This document shows, piece after piece, positions 26,949 through 36,489 of a DNA stretch of 64,000 nt (the stretch's first letter is position 1; every line of letters begins with the position of its first letter). This stretch comes from Rhodoblastus sp963713695 (lineage in GTDB: Bacteria > Pseudomonadota > Alphaproteobacteria > Rhizobiales > Beijerinckiaceae), in assembly GCA_963713695.1 (NCBI GenBank), contig CAVQMU010000002.1, forward strand, positions 310,001 through 374,000, in the 5' to 3' direction. The translations under genes were made by a program, and so were the position numbers. A model generated the notes under the pieces. That model worked only from the letters and a program-made list of their open reading frames with translations, ran no database searches and was not told the DNA's origin.

Positions 26949-27536
26949 ATGGAACAGACCATGATCCATGGCGGCGTCATACGCAGGCTATGGCCGGCCG
27001 ATCTCCCGAACTTCCGGGATCATCTCTTGCGCCTCGATGCGCAAAGCCGGTTCGATCGCTTTGCGATGGCGGTAAATGACGATTTCATGATTCGCTATGC
27101 CGAGCGCTGCTTTGGCATCGACGACGTGATCTACGGCTATTACGTCGATGGAACGCTGCGCGGCGCAGGCGAGTTGCGCGCCGTCGGCAACAACATCATC
27201 GGCGGTTCGGTCGAGGCGGCCTTTTCCGTCGAAATGAACTGGCGTCGTCGCGGCGTCGGTTCGGAACTGATGTCGCGCATTGTCCGCGCGGCCCGCAACC
27301 GCCGCGCCGACGCGCTCTACATGTCGTGCCTGGCGCGCAATGTCGCCATGCAGGCGCTGGCGCGCAAGTTCTCGGCAGACCTGCGCTTCGAGACCGACGA
27401 CATGACCGGCAAGCTGGTGGCGCGTTCGCCGTCCGCCGCCTCGGTCTGGGGCGAACTGGCCGACAACGCCACGAGCTTCGCCACGGCCATGCTCGACCTG
27501 CAGACCCGCGTCTTCTCGATGCAGCCGCGGGCGTAA
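26949..27536 (+). CDS. GNAT-family N-acetyltransferase
   Basis: This encodes 195 aa. The acetyl-CoA-binding motif A is visible as VEMNWRRRGVGSELMSRIVR (RRGVGSEL), preceded by the beta strand VEAAFSV and followed by ALYMSCLARNVAMQALARKF. The N-terminal part has RLWPADLPNFRDHLLRLD, a form common in GNAT proteins of methylotrophic alphaproteobacteria. The substrate is unknown. About 290 bases without a gene precede it, suggesting its own promoter, and a strong terminator follows at 27580. A longer C-terminal tail (about 40 residues after the GNAT core) is present. Confidence 0.88.
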   Translation: MEQTMIHGGVIRRLWPADLPNFRDHLLRLDAQSRFDRFAMAVNDDFMIRYAERCFGIDDVIYGYYVDGTLRGAGELRAVGNNIIGGSVEAAFSVEMNWRRRGVGSELMSRIVRAARNRRADALYMSCLARNVAMQALARKFSADLRFETDDMTGKLVARSPSAASVWGELADNATSFATAMLDLQTRVFSMQPRA

Positions 27537-27579
27537 ACAGATTTTCGGCCCGCACGCGGGCCGCGAGTTCCTCCCCGAC

Positions 27580-27612
27580 TTGGGCGCGCCGCAAATGGCG
27601 CGCCCATTTTTC
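27580..27612 (+). terminator. Terminator between GNAT gene and Type ISP gene
   Basis: The stem GGGCGCGCC pairs with GGCGCGCCC across a six-base loop and is followed by ATTTTT. It serves the plus-strand GNAT gene and may also affect the converging minus-strand gene that ends at 27633. Confidence 0.75.
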
Positions 27613-28224
27613 GTTTGGGCAAGCCGCCGGGCTCAACGCTTGGCGTTTCCCATCGCCTTGACGATCTCCATCGTTTCGACCGATACGCGCGTGACGCGGG
27701 CCAGCAGGTCCACGACCTTTTCCTTGTAATCGGCAAAGCGGTAGCTATTGAATTTTTCGCGGATTGTCGGGTCTTTGGGCGTCTTTTCCTTGTGCTGGTC
27801 GAGAATCCAGTCGACCCCCGAGCGATTGCCGAGCCGATAGGAAAACGCTGCCGCCGGGACGCCCGACAGCGTGGTTTCCGAATCCAGCCGGATCACGCCG
27901 TCGTCGGGCAGGGATTTCAGGATGGGCTTGGGCGCGACACCCGCCGCGCGGGCGCGCGCGTCTGGCGAATCGATGCGCGTGATCGGCCAGGGTTCGACGG
28001 TCTCGAAGCCGATATGCAGCTCCATCAGCTTTTCGCCCCAATCGGCCCATTGCCAGAAGTCCGGGTAGAATGGGATGCGGGGAAATTCGCGCTTGAGGTT
28101 TTGCGCGTATTTTTCCCGATAGACGGGATCATGCAGCAGGCCATAGACATAATGGAAAATGGCGTCCTTCGTTATGGGGCGCGCTTTTTTCGCTGGTGAA
28201 CCGCGCCGCGCAGGCCGCGATTTT

Positions 28225-28372
28225 CCCTTCTCCCCCTGCGGGAGAACGCAGCCCGAGGAGCCGGATGAGGGGTCGCCGTCTGCTCCAATAACCTCGGAGC
28301 CGAGCCCCGGCGCCCCCTCATCCGTCTCGTCGCTTCGCGCCGATCCACCTTCTCCCGCAAGGGGAGAAGGGG
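28225..28372. repeat. Full palindromic (RIME-like) element inserted in frame
   Basis: The left arm begins CCCTTCTCCCCCTGCGGGAG and the right arm is its inverted, slightly diverged copy ending GGGGAGAAGGGG; both also share a GGATGAGGGG core. The element of about 148 bases lies in the Type ISP gene and is translated through without a stop. It resembles the Rhizobiales intergenic mosaic elements normally found between genes. Confidence 0.8.
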
Positions 28373-29146
28373 TGGCGCTCTTGTAATGGTCGCGGAATTG
28401 TTTGAGGCCCCAGTCGGTGATGTTGTCGATACGGGAGCCATCGGGGAGGTAGCGATAGCGAGCAAAACATTGCGCCGCGCTCGGGATGAAGGCGTCTTTG
28501 TTTGGCAGCTTGTCAGTCGCAACAAGCGAAAAAGGAACTCGCTCCTCAACTGCAATCACCAGCAGCGTATTTTTTGCCTCGCTGTTTGGAAAGAAGTTGA
28601 AGTTCTGATATGGCCTATGAGTTAGCACTGGCGCGAAATAAGTCTCTTTTAAAACGAACGGACGATACAAAGAACCGCAAATGGCCCCCTTGGACATTTC
28701 GATTTTTTTGTTATTCTTGAGATGTGCTTCGAGTTCGGAAGTCCACTTAATGTCACGCGAAACAAACTCCGATACCGGGGGCCTGTCTTTCGAATTTTGC
28801 CAGCGTGTTTTTTCCTCGTTGAAGCGCTTGATAAAAAAAGAAGTCTTTAATTCGAGCTTCGAAAAATCAAAATCGTAGAGCCATTCGTCTCGATTTGTGA
28901 CGATCCCTAATGAGTAAAGTTGAAATAGCGCACGACTTGCGCGACCGCCCTTGGTTGTTTTTAGCCCAATAGGTGCAAGCGTATCCCAATCATTGTCCGT
29001 CAAATTCACCCAATTGGCGTTTTTGTCCGGCTCGAATTCGTTCGTAGCGAATTTGCGAAGCGGGCGTGGCGCCCAAAAACGCCAGCTTGTCCTCGGCGGT
29101 GTCCATCTCCGGGCGCCGGGCGTAATAAATCCGCGCTGCCGCTTTT

Positions 29147-29195
29147 CCCTTCTCCCCTTGCGGGAGAAGGTGGCGCGAAGCGCCGGATGAGGGGG
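29147..29195. repeat. Half palindromic (RIME-like) element inserted in frame
   Basis: This is a 49-base copy of one arm (CCCTTCTCCCCTTGCGGGAG, then GGTGGCGCGAAGCGCCGGATGAGG in two parts). It lies in the same gene as the full element and is read in the same frame, so both insertions encode the peptide LPQGEKGK. Confidence 0.8.
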
Positions 29196-31273
29196 CCCTG
29201 CGTTTGACAAAGAATGAAATGGCGACCCCGGTCTGGATGCCGAAGACATTGTGCTTCGTCCCCGACAGTTTCGGATTGGCCCGCACGTCGCCGCCCAAAT
29301 CCACCACGTAAACCTCGGCGAAATCCTGCGCCACGCAGCGCCGAAACCCGTCAAAAGTGCGGCTGTCGATGAACGAGCGATTGGTGATGAAGGCGAGCAC
29401 GCCTTCGTCGTGCATGCGGTCGGAGGCCCAGCGGAAAAACCGCGCGTACATGTCGTAGAGCTTGGTTTTCTGCGCCGTGCTCTGCTTGATGTAAGTGTCC
29501 TTGATGCGCTGGTCGATGCGCTGATAGTCCCGGTTCTTGTTGTTGTCGTTCTCGTTCTGCTGGTTGGCGTTGTAGGGCGGATTGCCGATGATCACCGAAA
29601 TCTTGCGCCGGTTCTGCCGCTTGATGCGCTCGACGTTTTCCTCCGACAGCGCGCCGAAAAGGTCTTCCTGATAGCCGGAAAATTTGCCCAGCCCCGCGAC
29701 ATTGTCGAGCGTGTCGACAAAGCAGAGATTTGGGAATTCGGCGAATTGGCCGGAGATCGCCGCATAGGTCGCCTCGATGTTCAGGTTGGCGACGTAATAG
29801 GGCAGGATCGCCACCTCGTTGGCGTGCAGCTCCTCCTTGTATTTATGCAGGAGTTTTTGCGGCTGACCGCGAAAATGCTCCAGAAGCTCGCAGATGAAGG
29901 TGCCGGTGCCCGTGGCGGGATCGAGGATTTCGACATGCGGGTCGATCAGCGCCTTGCCGAAATGCTTCTGGCACAGCCAGTCCGCGCCCTCGACCATGAA
30001 TTTCACGATTTCATGCGGCGTGTAGACGACGCCAAGCCGATCCGCCGCCTTGGGATTGTAGACCTTGTAGAAACGCTCGTAGATCACCTTGAGAAAGGTC
30101 TGCTTCTCGATATGGCTGGTGATCTGCGCGGCATTGGCGCGGATGGCGGCGTAATAGGGTTCGAGGGCTTTCAGCGTGTCGCGCTTGACGCCCTTGGTGA
30201 AGAATTTTTCCTCCAACTCGTAAAGCTGCCTGGCGATATTGTTTTCGCGATGGAAATCGCCGTCCGAAAAGACATGCGCGAAGATTTCCTCGGTCAAAAT
30301 GTGCTGGATCAGCATCTCCTGGATGTCGGCTTCCGTGACCGCCGGGTTGATCGTGCCCTGCGCCTGTTTCAGGAAGGCGTCGGCCGCCCTCCGGAAAGGC
30401 GCATTGGACGCATAGGCGTCGCTGATGCGGGCGCGCAAGGCTTCGAGCACTGCGGGCAAGTCCATCGCGAATTGCGCCACCGCCTTGCGGAAATCGGCGA
30501 TTTCCTGCCGCTCGTAGCCGAAGAACAGCGACACGAGATGGCCGAGCTTTGCGATATCGCGCATGTCGCAGCGCAAGACCTCCTGACGATTTTGAATCAG
30601 GACGGCGGTTTCGGAATTCTCGAAAATGATATTGTCTTGCGGATAGCCCTTGGCGAGTTTCTTGCGGATTTCGGCGTCGAGATCGTCGTCGCCGTCCTTG
30701 GCCTCCCAATAGCCGAGCGGCACGCGCAGATCATGCAGAATTGTTCCGTCCGGCCGGATGCGATTTTTCTGGGGCGACAGGAATTCATATTGCGAGATGA
30801 AAATCAGGTTGGCGCGCCGGGCCCAGCTCTTCAACAAATCCTTGAAGGCCTCGGAAATCACGCCTTCCGTAACGGAGCCGGAAAATTTCTTCAGGCGGTC
30901 GATTTCGTTGAAATAGTCGTGGATCAAAATCTGGTTCATGAAATGCGCTCCGCGCGCCGAGATTACCCTCCGCCGCGGCGCGGAAGCAAATGCGCTTCGC
31001 GCGACGGGAACGTTCGCGCCCAGGTTGTGAAAACAAGGCAACCCCGCCTGCATTCAAAAATGTGGAAAAAGCGCAATTTTTTGATCGATTTTCATAAATT
31101 GGCGCTGTTTTTCTCAATGTTTAGAGCGATTCTGCCGCGTTTTCGAGGACTCAACCCTGGGGTTGCAAATTAAGGCGGGGAGAGCAGCACGTCGAGAGAG
31201 CTGGAAAGGCGTCGCCGGGAATGGTGTGATTACAACGAGGAAGGGCAGACGGCGGACAAGCCGCGCCTGCCAT

Positions 31274-31289
31274 TGTTTCACGTGGAACA
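31274..31289. promoter_or_regulatory. parS: Candidate parS centromere site for ParB
   Basis: TGTTTCACGTGGAACA matches the bacterial chromosomal parS consensus TGTTTCACGTGAAACA at 15 of 16 positions, and the mixed half-sites (TTTCAC and TTCCAC) occur in alphaproteobacterial parS. It lies in non-coding DNA. No parA or parB gene is in the window. Confidence 0.6.
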
Positions 31290-31440
31290 TAACAAGAACG
31301 GCGTCAAGGCGGCTCCTGGCGTTTTTTCGCGCCATTTCCACTTTTCCAGTTTTGGGAATTTCGTTCCGACCGCGACAACTGAAGTAATCCGGCGTTGTGG
31401 ATTGCTTTGCTCCGCTCGCAATGTCGGCGTTAGATTCGAA

Positions 31441-31470
31441 AAAGGCGCGCCGTGCTATCGGCGCGCCTTT
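31441..31470 (-). terminator. Terminator of the sdhCDAB operon
   Basis: A perfect 12-bp stem (AAAGGCGCGCCG with CGGCGCGCCTTT) with a six-base loop lies 28 bases beyond the sdhB stop. On the minus strand it runs into TTTTT. Confidence 0.85.
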
Positions 31471-31497
31471 CTTCAATTCATCTTCGTCGGTGCGCAC

Positions 31498-32277
31498 TCA
31501 CGCCTGGCGCGAAATCATCATGTTCTTGATTTCCGCGATCGCCTTGGCCGGGTTCAGGCCCTTCGGGCAGGCGCGGGCGCAGTTCATGATCGTGTGGCAG
31601 CGATAGAGGCGGAAGGGGTCTTCCAGATCGTCGAGGCGTTTGCCGGTCGATTCGTCGCGCGAATCGATGAGCCAGCGATAGGCCTGCAGCAGCGCCGAGG
31701 GGCCGAGATAGCGGTCGCCGTTCCACCAGTAGGACGGGCAGGAGGTCGAGCAGCAGGCGCAGAGGATGCACTCGTAGAGGCCGTCGAGCTTCGAGCGGTC
31801 CGACGGCGATTGCAGCCATTCCTTTTCCGGCGCCGGCGTCTCTGTCTTGAGCCAGGGCTCGATCGCCGCGTGCTGGGCATAGAAGGTCGTGAGGTCGGGA
31901 ACGAGGTCCTTGACCACGGGCATGTGCGGCAGCGGATAGATCTTGACGACGCCCTTCACCTCGTCGGTCGCCTTGGTGCAGGCGAGCGTGTTCGCGCCGT
32001 CGATGTTCATGGCGCAGGAGCCGCAGATGCCTTCGCGGCAGGAGCGGCGCAGGGTCAGGGTCGGATCGATCTTGTTCTTGATCCACAGGATGGCGTCGAG
32101 GATCATCGGCCCGCAATCGTCACGGTCGACATAATAGGTGTCGATCGAGGGATTGCGGCCATCGTCCGGGTTCCAGCGGTAGATCTGGAATTCGGCGACG
32201 TTTTTCGCGCCTGCGGGCCTGGGCCAGGTCTTGCCCGGTCCGATGACCGAATTTTTGGGCAGTGCGAGTTCGACCAT
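31498..32277 (-). CDS. sdhB: Succinate dehydrogenase iron-sulfur subunit
   Basis: This encodes 259 aa and passes electrons from FAD to quinone in complex II. The 2Fe-2S site is CREGICGSCAMNIDGANTLAC in two segments (CREGICGSC and LAC). The 4Fe-4S and 3Fe-4S ligands are in CILCACCSTSCPSYWW and CHTIMNCARACPKGLNPAKA. The length is normal. It is the last gene of sdhCDAB, 75 bases after sdhA, and is followed by a strong terminator. Confidence 0.98.
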   Translation of the reverse strand: MVELALPKNSVIGPGKTWPRPAGAKNVAEFQIYRWNPDDGRNPSIDTYYVDRDDCGPMILDAILWIKNKIDPTLTLRRSCREGICGSCAMNIDGANTLACTKATDEVKGVVKIYPLPHMPVVKDLVPDLTTFYAQHAAIEPWLKTETPAPEKEWLQSPSDRSKLDGLYECILCACCSTSCPSYWWNGDRYLGPSALLQAYRWLIDSRDESTGKRLDDLEDPFRLYRCHTIMNCARACPKGLNPAKAIAEIKNMMISRQA

Positions 32278-32352
32278 TGACTTGCTCTCTCGTCATTCGC
32301 TCAGGGAGCGAAAAATTCGTTGGCCGGGGCGGCGGCCCAGGCCGGCAAAACT

Positions 32353-34185
32353 TTAGTACACGCGGGCCTTCGGCTCGATGTAGCTGACTTCGTCGGTCAT
32401 GGTGTAGCTGTGCACGGGCCGGTAATCGATGCTCACGGTTTTGGCCGTGTCGTCGATGGTCGCCAGCGTATGCTTCATCCACTCGGCGTCGTCGCGGTTG
32501 GCGAAATCCTCGCGGGCGTGGGCGCCGCGCGATTCCTTGCGGTTGGCCGCGCCTTCCATCGTGACGACCGCCTGGACGATCAGATTGTCGAATTCCAGGG
32601 TTTCGAGCAGGTCGGAGTTCCAGATCAGCGAGCGGTCGGAAACGCGCAGGTCGTCGCGGCCCTTCCAGACGTCATGGATGAGCTTGACGCCTTCTTCGAG
32701 GACCTCGCCGGTGCGATAGACCGCGCAATTGTTCTGCATGACCTTCTGCATCTTCAGGCGCAGGTCGGCGGTCGGCGTGCCGCCCTTCGCGTTGCGATAG
32801 TGATCGAGGCGGGACAAGGCGAGATCGGCCGAGTTCTCCGGCAGGTTTTCCTGCTTGGCGCCCGCCTTGACGATTTCCGCGGCGCGCAGGCCGGCGGCGC
32901 GGCCAAACACCACGAGATCGATCAGAGAATTGGAGCCGAGACGGTTCGCGCCATGCACCGAGACGCAGGCGGCTTCGCCGAGCGCCATCAGGCCGGGCAC
33001 GACGACATCGGGGTTGTCGCCCTTCTTGATCAGCACTTCGCCGTGATAATTGGTCTGGATGCCGCCCATATTGTAGTGGACGGTCGGCAGGACTGGAATC
33101 GGCTCGCGGGTCACGTCGACGCCGGCGAAAATCTTGGCGCTTTCCGAAATGCCGGGCAGGCGCTCGTGCAGGATTTTCGGGTCGAGGTGGTCGAGATGCA
33201 GGAAGATGTGGTCCTTGTTCTTGCCGACGCCGCGTCCTTCGCGGATTTCCATGGTCATGGCGCGCGAAACCATGTCGCGCGGCGCGAGATCCTTCACGGA
33301 AGGCGCATAGCGCTCCATGAAACGTTCGCCCGCCCCATTGGTCAGGTAGCCGCCTTCGCCGCGCGCGCCCTCGGTGATCAGGCAGCCCGCGCCGTAAATG
33401 CCGGTCGGATGGAACTGGACGAACTCGAGATCCTGCAGCGGGAGTCCGGCGCGCAAAACCATGCCGCCGCCGTCGCCGGTGCAGGTGTGGGCGGAGGTCG
33501 CGGAGAAATAGGCGCGGCCATAGCCGCCGGTGGCGAGAATGACCAGTTGCGCGCGGAAGCGGTGGATGGTGCCGTCGTCCATTTTCAGGCAGACGACGCC
33601 GCGGCACTTGCCTTCCGCGTCCATGATCAGGTCGATGGCGAAATATTCGATGAAGAACTCGGTCGAGTTCTTCAACGCCTGGCCGTACAGGGTGTGCAGC
33701 ATCGCGTGACCCGTGCGGTCGGCGGCGGCGCAGGTGCGCTGGGCCGGCGGTCCACGGCCGAAATCGGTGGTCATGCCGCCGAAGGGGCGCTGGTAGATCT
33801 TGCCTTCCGCCGTGCGGGAGAACGGCACGCCCCAATGTTCCAGCTCATAGACGGCGGCGGGCGCGTTGCGGCAGAGATATTCGATCGCGTCCTGGTCTCC
33901 GAGCCAGTCGGAGCCCTTGACGGTGTCGTACATGTGCCATTTCCAGTTGTCCGGCCCCATGTTGGCGAGCGAGGCGGCGACGCCGCCCTGCGCCGCAACC
34001 GTGTGCGAGCGGGTCGGAAAGACCTTGGAAATGCAGGCGGTGCGCAGGCCGGCCTGCGAGCAGCCGACAGTGGCGCGAAGGCCCGCGCCGCCTGCGCCGA
34101 CCACCACCACGTCGAACGTGTGGTCGGTGATCGGATAGGCCTTTCCGCCGATGGCCGCGCTGGCCGGGGCGTCGTTGGATGCCAT
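32353..34185 (-). CDS. sdhA: Succinate dehydrogenase flavoprotein subunit
   Basis: This encodes 610 aa. It oxidises succinate to fumarate on the cytosolic face of the inner membrane. The FAD site is VVVGAGGAGLRATVG, the covalent FAD-His is in SHTVAAQGGVAASL, and active-site residues are in HPTGIYGAGCLITEGARGEG (HPTGIYG, GARGEG), followed by SVHGANRLGSNSLIDLVVFG. It is normal in length and lies between sdhD and sdhB. Confidence 0.98.
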   Translation of the reverse strand: MASNDAPASAAIGGKAYPITDHTFDVVVVGAGGAGLRATVGCSQAGLRTACISKVFPTRSHTVAAQGGVAASLANMGPDNWKWHMYDTVKGSDWLGDQDAIEYLCRNAPAAVYELEHWGVPFSRTAEGKIYQRPFGGMTTDFGRGPPAQRTCAAADRTGHAMLHTLYGQALKNSTEFFIEYFAIDLIMDAEGKCRGVVCLKMDDGTIHRFRAQLVILATGGYGRAYFSATSAHTCTGDGGGMVLRAGLPLQDLEFVQFHPTGIYGAGCLITEGARGEGGYLTNGAGERFMERYAPSVKDLAPRDMVSRAMTMEIREGRGVGKNKDHIFLHLDHLDPKILHERLPGISESAKIFAGVDVTREPIPVLPTVHYNMGGIQTNYHGEVLIKKGDNPDVVVPGLMALGEAACVSVHGANRLGSNSLIDLVVFGRAAGLRAAEIVKAGAKQENLPENSADLALSRLDHYRNAKGGTPTADLRLKMQKVMQNNCAVYRTGEVLEEGVKLIHDVWKGRDDLRVSDRSLIWNSDLLETLEFDNLIVQAVVTMEGAANRKESRGAHAREDFANRDDAEWMKHTLATIDDTAKTVSIDYRPVHSYTMTDEVSYIEPKARVY

Positions 34186-34252
34186 TGGATGAACCCTTGA
34201 TCGAAGTGAAGGACCCAGGCCCGCCTGTCATTGGGCGCCCGGCGCGAAAAAT

Positions 34253-34642
34253 TCAGGTGAAGCTGATGCGCAGCACGGCATAGACGGCGGCGAGGCCGAC
34301 CACGGCCGAGAAGCAGAAATTGGCCATCAGGGCGAGTTGCTTGGCGTGCTCGTGATGCACATAGTCCTCGATGATGATCTGCATCCCCAGCATCATGTGC
34401 CAGGCGCCGGCGACGATGAACAGGATCATCAAGATGGCCGGGCAGGGCGAGGCGACGAGGGCGCGGGCGCTTTCGAAATCGCGGCCGGCCAGCGAGAGCA
34501 GGATGAGCACGAAGGCCAGGGTCAGCGGCAGAAGCGCGAAGGACGTCAGCCGCATGCGCCAGGCGTGGAGGGTGCCGGATTTCGCGGAACCGAGGTGGTC
34601 GACTTGAGCGCGGGGCGTTTGCAGCTTGGTTTGCTGGGTCAT
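34253..34642 (-). CDS. sdhD: Succinate dehydrogenase membrane anchor subunit SdhD
   Basis: This encodes 129 aa with three hydrophobic helices (about residues 30-50, 60-85 and 103-125). GAWHMMLGMQIIIEDYVHHE holds the haem/quinone-site His. It anchors SdhAB with SdhC and helps bind ubiquinone. It starts 10 bases after sdhC, so the two are co-translated. Confidence 0.93.
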   Translation of the reverse strand: MTQQTKLQTPRAQVDHLGSAKSGTLHAWRMRLTSFALLPLTLAFVLILLSLAGRDFESARALVASPCPAILMILFIVAGAWHMMLGMQIIIEDYVHHEHAKQLALMANFCFSAVVGLAAVYAVLRISFT

Positions 34643-34652
34643 GTCAAATTCC

Positions 34653-35060
34653 TCAGCGCAGGATAAGGACGGCGATCCAGATCAGGACCGTCAGCACGGC
34701 GGCGGCGATGACCGATCCCCAGGCGAGGCGGTCGCGCTGCTCGGGTTCGAAGCCGTGGCCCGCGTCCCAGATGGCGTGGCGGACGCCGCCCATCGCGTGC
34801 AGCATCAGGGCGAAAGTGTAGCCGAACAGGACCAGTTGGCCGAGGAAGGAGCCAAAGATCGCGGAGACCGTTGCATAGGAGCGGGCGTCGCCGGCGAGGC
34901 CGAGCAGATAGATCGCCAGCAGGATCGTTCCCACATAGAGCGCGCCGCCTGTGACGCGGTGGGCGATGGAGGCGGCCATGGTCGGAGACCAGCGATAAAT
35001 CTGGAGATGCGGCGAGAGCGGGCGGCGCTGCTCCAGCGGGATCGGGCTGGGATCGGCCAT
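34653..35060 (-). CDS. sdhC: Succinate dehydrogenase cytochrome b556 subunit SdhC
   Basis: This encodes 135 aa from MADPSPIPLEQRRPLSPHLQ; AGGAAGGG lies just upstream of this ATG, whereas the longer frame to 35192 is not conserved in character. The family start LSPHLQIYRW and SIAHRVTGGALY is followed by three membrane helices, with the haem-ligand His in MLHAMGGVRHAIWD. It is the first gene of the operon sdhCDAB. Confidence 0.95.
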   Translation of the reverse strand: MADPSPIPLEQRRPLSPHLQIYRWSPTMAASIAHRVTGGALYVGTILLAIYLLGLAGDARSYATVSAIFGSFLGQLVLFGYTFALMLHAMGGVRHAIWDAGHGFEPEQRDRLAWGSVIAAAVLTVLIWIAVLILR

Positions 35061-35449
35061 GAATTCACCCTTCCTGTTCAACGAGGGACCTTTGGCTTCG
35101 GGCTTGGGGCGCGTTCCGCGGAGGCGACGCCCGAAAGGTCGGAAAACTTCACTAATCCAATCGAGAGTGCAGTGCAATGGAGTGCGCCTCAACCCTTCGG
35201 TGGAGTGGCCGGCGTATTTGAAGCCCTGCTGATTTGCACTAAATTTGGGCGTGCGCGTCGCGCCGAGTCTTGCTTTCGGCGCGCAAAGGGGGGAAAGCTA
35301 GAGCTGCGTATGAAAAAGCGGACGCCGGTTTTTCGCTGGAATGTAGTGAAATCCGCGGGAATCCGGAGTAATCTGGAGTGCTTTGCGATTTGGTTGGATG
35401 GCAAGGGATTTTGGAGCGGGTGGAGACTTCGCGCTTGAAACGTTTTCCG
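35061..35449. other. Divergent promoter region between sdhC and the esterase-like gene
   Basis: No gene is supported in these 389 bases. Several copies of TGGAGTG or GGAGTG are scattered on the plus strand (around 35178, 35199 and 35375), but no clear operator was identified. Promoters of both divergent genes should lie here. Confidence 0.5.
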
Positions 35450-36352
35450 ATGAAAAAGGCCGCGCTTTCGGCCGTATTTCTGGCCTTCGCCGCCGGTTTC
35501 CTTGGCCTTTCGTCCCCGGCCTCGGCCGCGCCGCGGCTGACCATCGAATCAGGAGGCGTGGCGCGCCACGCCGTCGTGGTGATGCGCGACCGTCTGAAAC
35601 TGCGGCGTCGGCCGCTGGTCATCGTGCTCAACCGCGGGGGCAGCTTCGGCGTCCGCGGGCGCCATTCGCGGGGGCTCGAGGAGGCCGCTTCGTCGAACAA
35701 GCCGATCTTCGTCTATCCTGACGCCGTCAATGGCGCATGGCCGGTCAAGCCGGGACCGGAGGCGGACCGCGACGTCAAGTTCCTGCGCGACCTCATCCAG
35801 CATCTCGTCGCGCAGGGCCAGGTCGATACGCACAGGATCTTCATCGTCGGCTATCACGCCGACGGCGCCTTCGCCTATCGCGCGGCCTGCGCGGGCATAG
35901 GCCAGCCGCTGGCCGGGCTGGCGACGCTGATCTCCGCCATGCCTGATGACCTCGCCAATTGCGCGCCGCCCGCGCCGCTGGCCTATATTTCGGTGAGCGG
36001 CCAGGCCGACCCGCTCATACCCTACGCCGGGGGGGCCTCGACCATGCAGGACGGCGCCTTCACCGCCTTGCCGGCGGAAACGACGCTGGCGATATTCGCA
36101 AAAATCGACGGCTGCGGCGCAAAGCGCGACGAAAAGGCCATTCCCGAACGTGACAAGCGCGACCGCACGCGCGCGTTTATCCAGTCCTATGCGGGTTGCA
36201 AGGCGCCGGTGGAGCTCATTCGTGTCGAGGGCGGCGGTCATCGCATCCCCGGCCGCAAACCGGACATCCAGGACGAGGCGCTCGGCGGAGAAAATTATGA
36301 TTTCGACGCCCGGCGGGCCGTCTGGGACTTTTTAAAGAGCGCCGGCGCCTGA
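35450..36352 (+). CDS. Secreted PHB-depolymerase/LpqC-like protein lacking the catalytic Ser
   Basis: This encodes 300 aa from MKKAALSAVFLAF, a signal peptide ending ASA. The fold landmarks of the polyhydroxybutyrate depolymerase/feruloyl esterase family are present: PLVIVLNRGGSFG, the nucleophile-elbow strand RIFIVGYHADGAFAYRAAC, ISVSGQADPLIPYAGG and GGGHRIPG with the triad His. At the elbow, family members have GxSxGG, but here the Ser is replaced by His (GYHADG). Also the oxyanion region is LNRGG instead of LHGGG. It may be a non-catalytic binding protein or use different chemistry. Envelope location expected. Confidence 0.78.
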   Translation: MKKAALSAVFLAFAAGFLGLSSPASAAPRLTIESGGVARHAVVVMRDRLKLRRRPLVIVLNRGGSFGVRGRHSRGLEEAASSNKPIFVYPDAVNGAWPVKPGPEADRDVKFLRDLIQHLVAQGQVDTHRIFIVGYHADGAFAYRAACAGIGQPLAGLATLISAMPDDLANCAPPAPLAYISVSGQADPLIPYAGGASTMQDGAFTALPAETTLAIFAKIDGCGAKRDEKAIPERDKRDRTRAFIQSYAGCKAPVELIRVEGGGHRIPGRKPDIQDEALGGENYDFDARRAVWDFLKSAGA

Positions 36353-36489
36353 GCGGCGCCGTGGGGCCAAGTCGCGTCCGGCGTTGACGCAATAGCGCTT
36401 TAGAACCATTTTTTCGCTTATAAATCCGCACTATGCCCTGCGAGCATGGGGCGACGCGATTTCCGCGACGCCCGGCCCAAGGGGATCAG

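Larger units (their letters stand above)
27633..30939 (-). pseudogene. Type ISP (single-polypeptide) restriction-modification enzyme, one +1 frameshift
   Basis: The repaired product is about 1101 aa from MNQILIHDYFNEIDRL. The N-terminal nuclease-like region has VPLGYWEAKDGDDDLD (a PD-D/ExK-type core) and GYPQDNIIFENSETAVLIQ. A helical region leads to the N6-adenine methyltransferase with YTPHEIVKFM, LDPATGTGTFICEL (SAM motif I) and NPPYNANQ (motif IV). The C-terminal target-recognition part follows a frameshift near 29034, where dropping one base joins YERI to EPDKNANWVNL. It ends VETMEIVKAMGNAKR. No SF2 helicase motifs are seen, unlike LlaGI-type enzymes. Two palindromic repeats are inserted in frame (28225-28372 and 29147-29195). 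No separate R, M or S subunit gene is adjacent. Confidence 0.82.
30940..31497. other. Intergenic region with parS-like site and sdhB terminator
   Basis: No gene is supported in these 558 bases. The region holds the promoter area of the Type ISP gene (AT-rich around 31030-31130), a parS-like palindrome at 31274, a copy of a common interspersed motif GGATTGCTTTGCTCCGCTCG (31400-31419) and the sdhB terminator at 31441. Confidence 0.6.

Noticed and set aside
29251..31173. Plus-strand frame of 640 codons
   Set aside because: It is a shadow of the Type ISP gene, which has clear methyltransferase motifs on the minus strand.
31273..32280. Plus-strand frame beginning MFHVEH, resembling the start of GidA/MnmG
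   Set aside because: The similarity comes only from the parS-like palindrome; the rest is antisense to sdhB.
32320..34200. Plus-strand frame of 626 codons
   Set aside because: It is antisense to sdhA, whose motifs are unmistakable.
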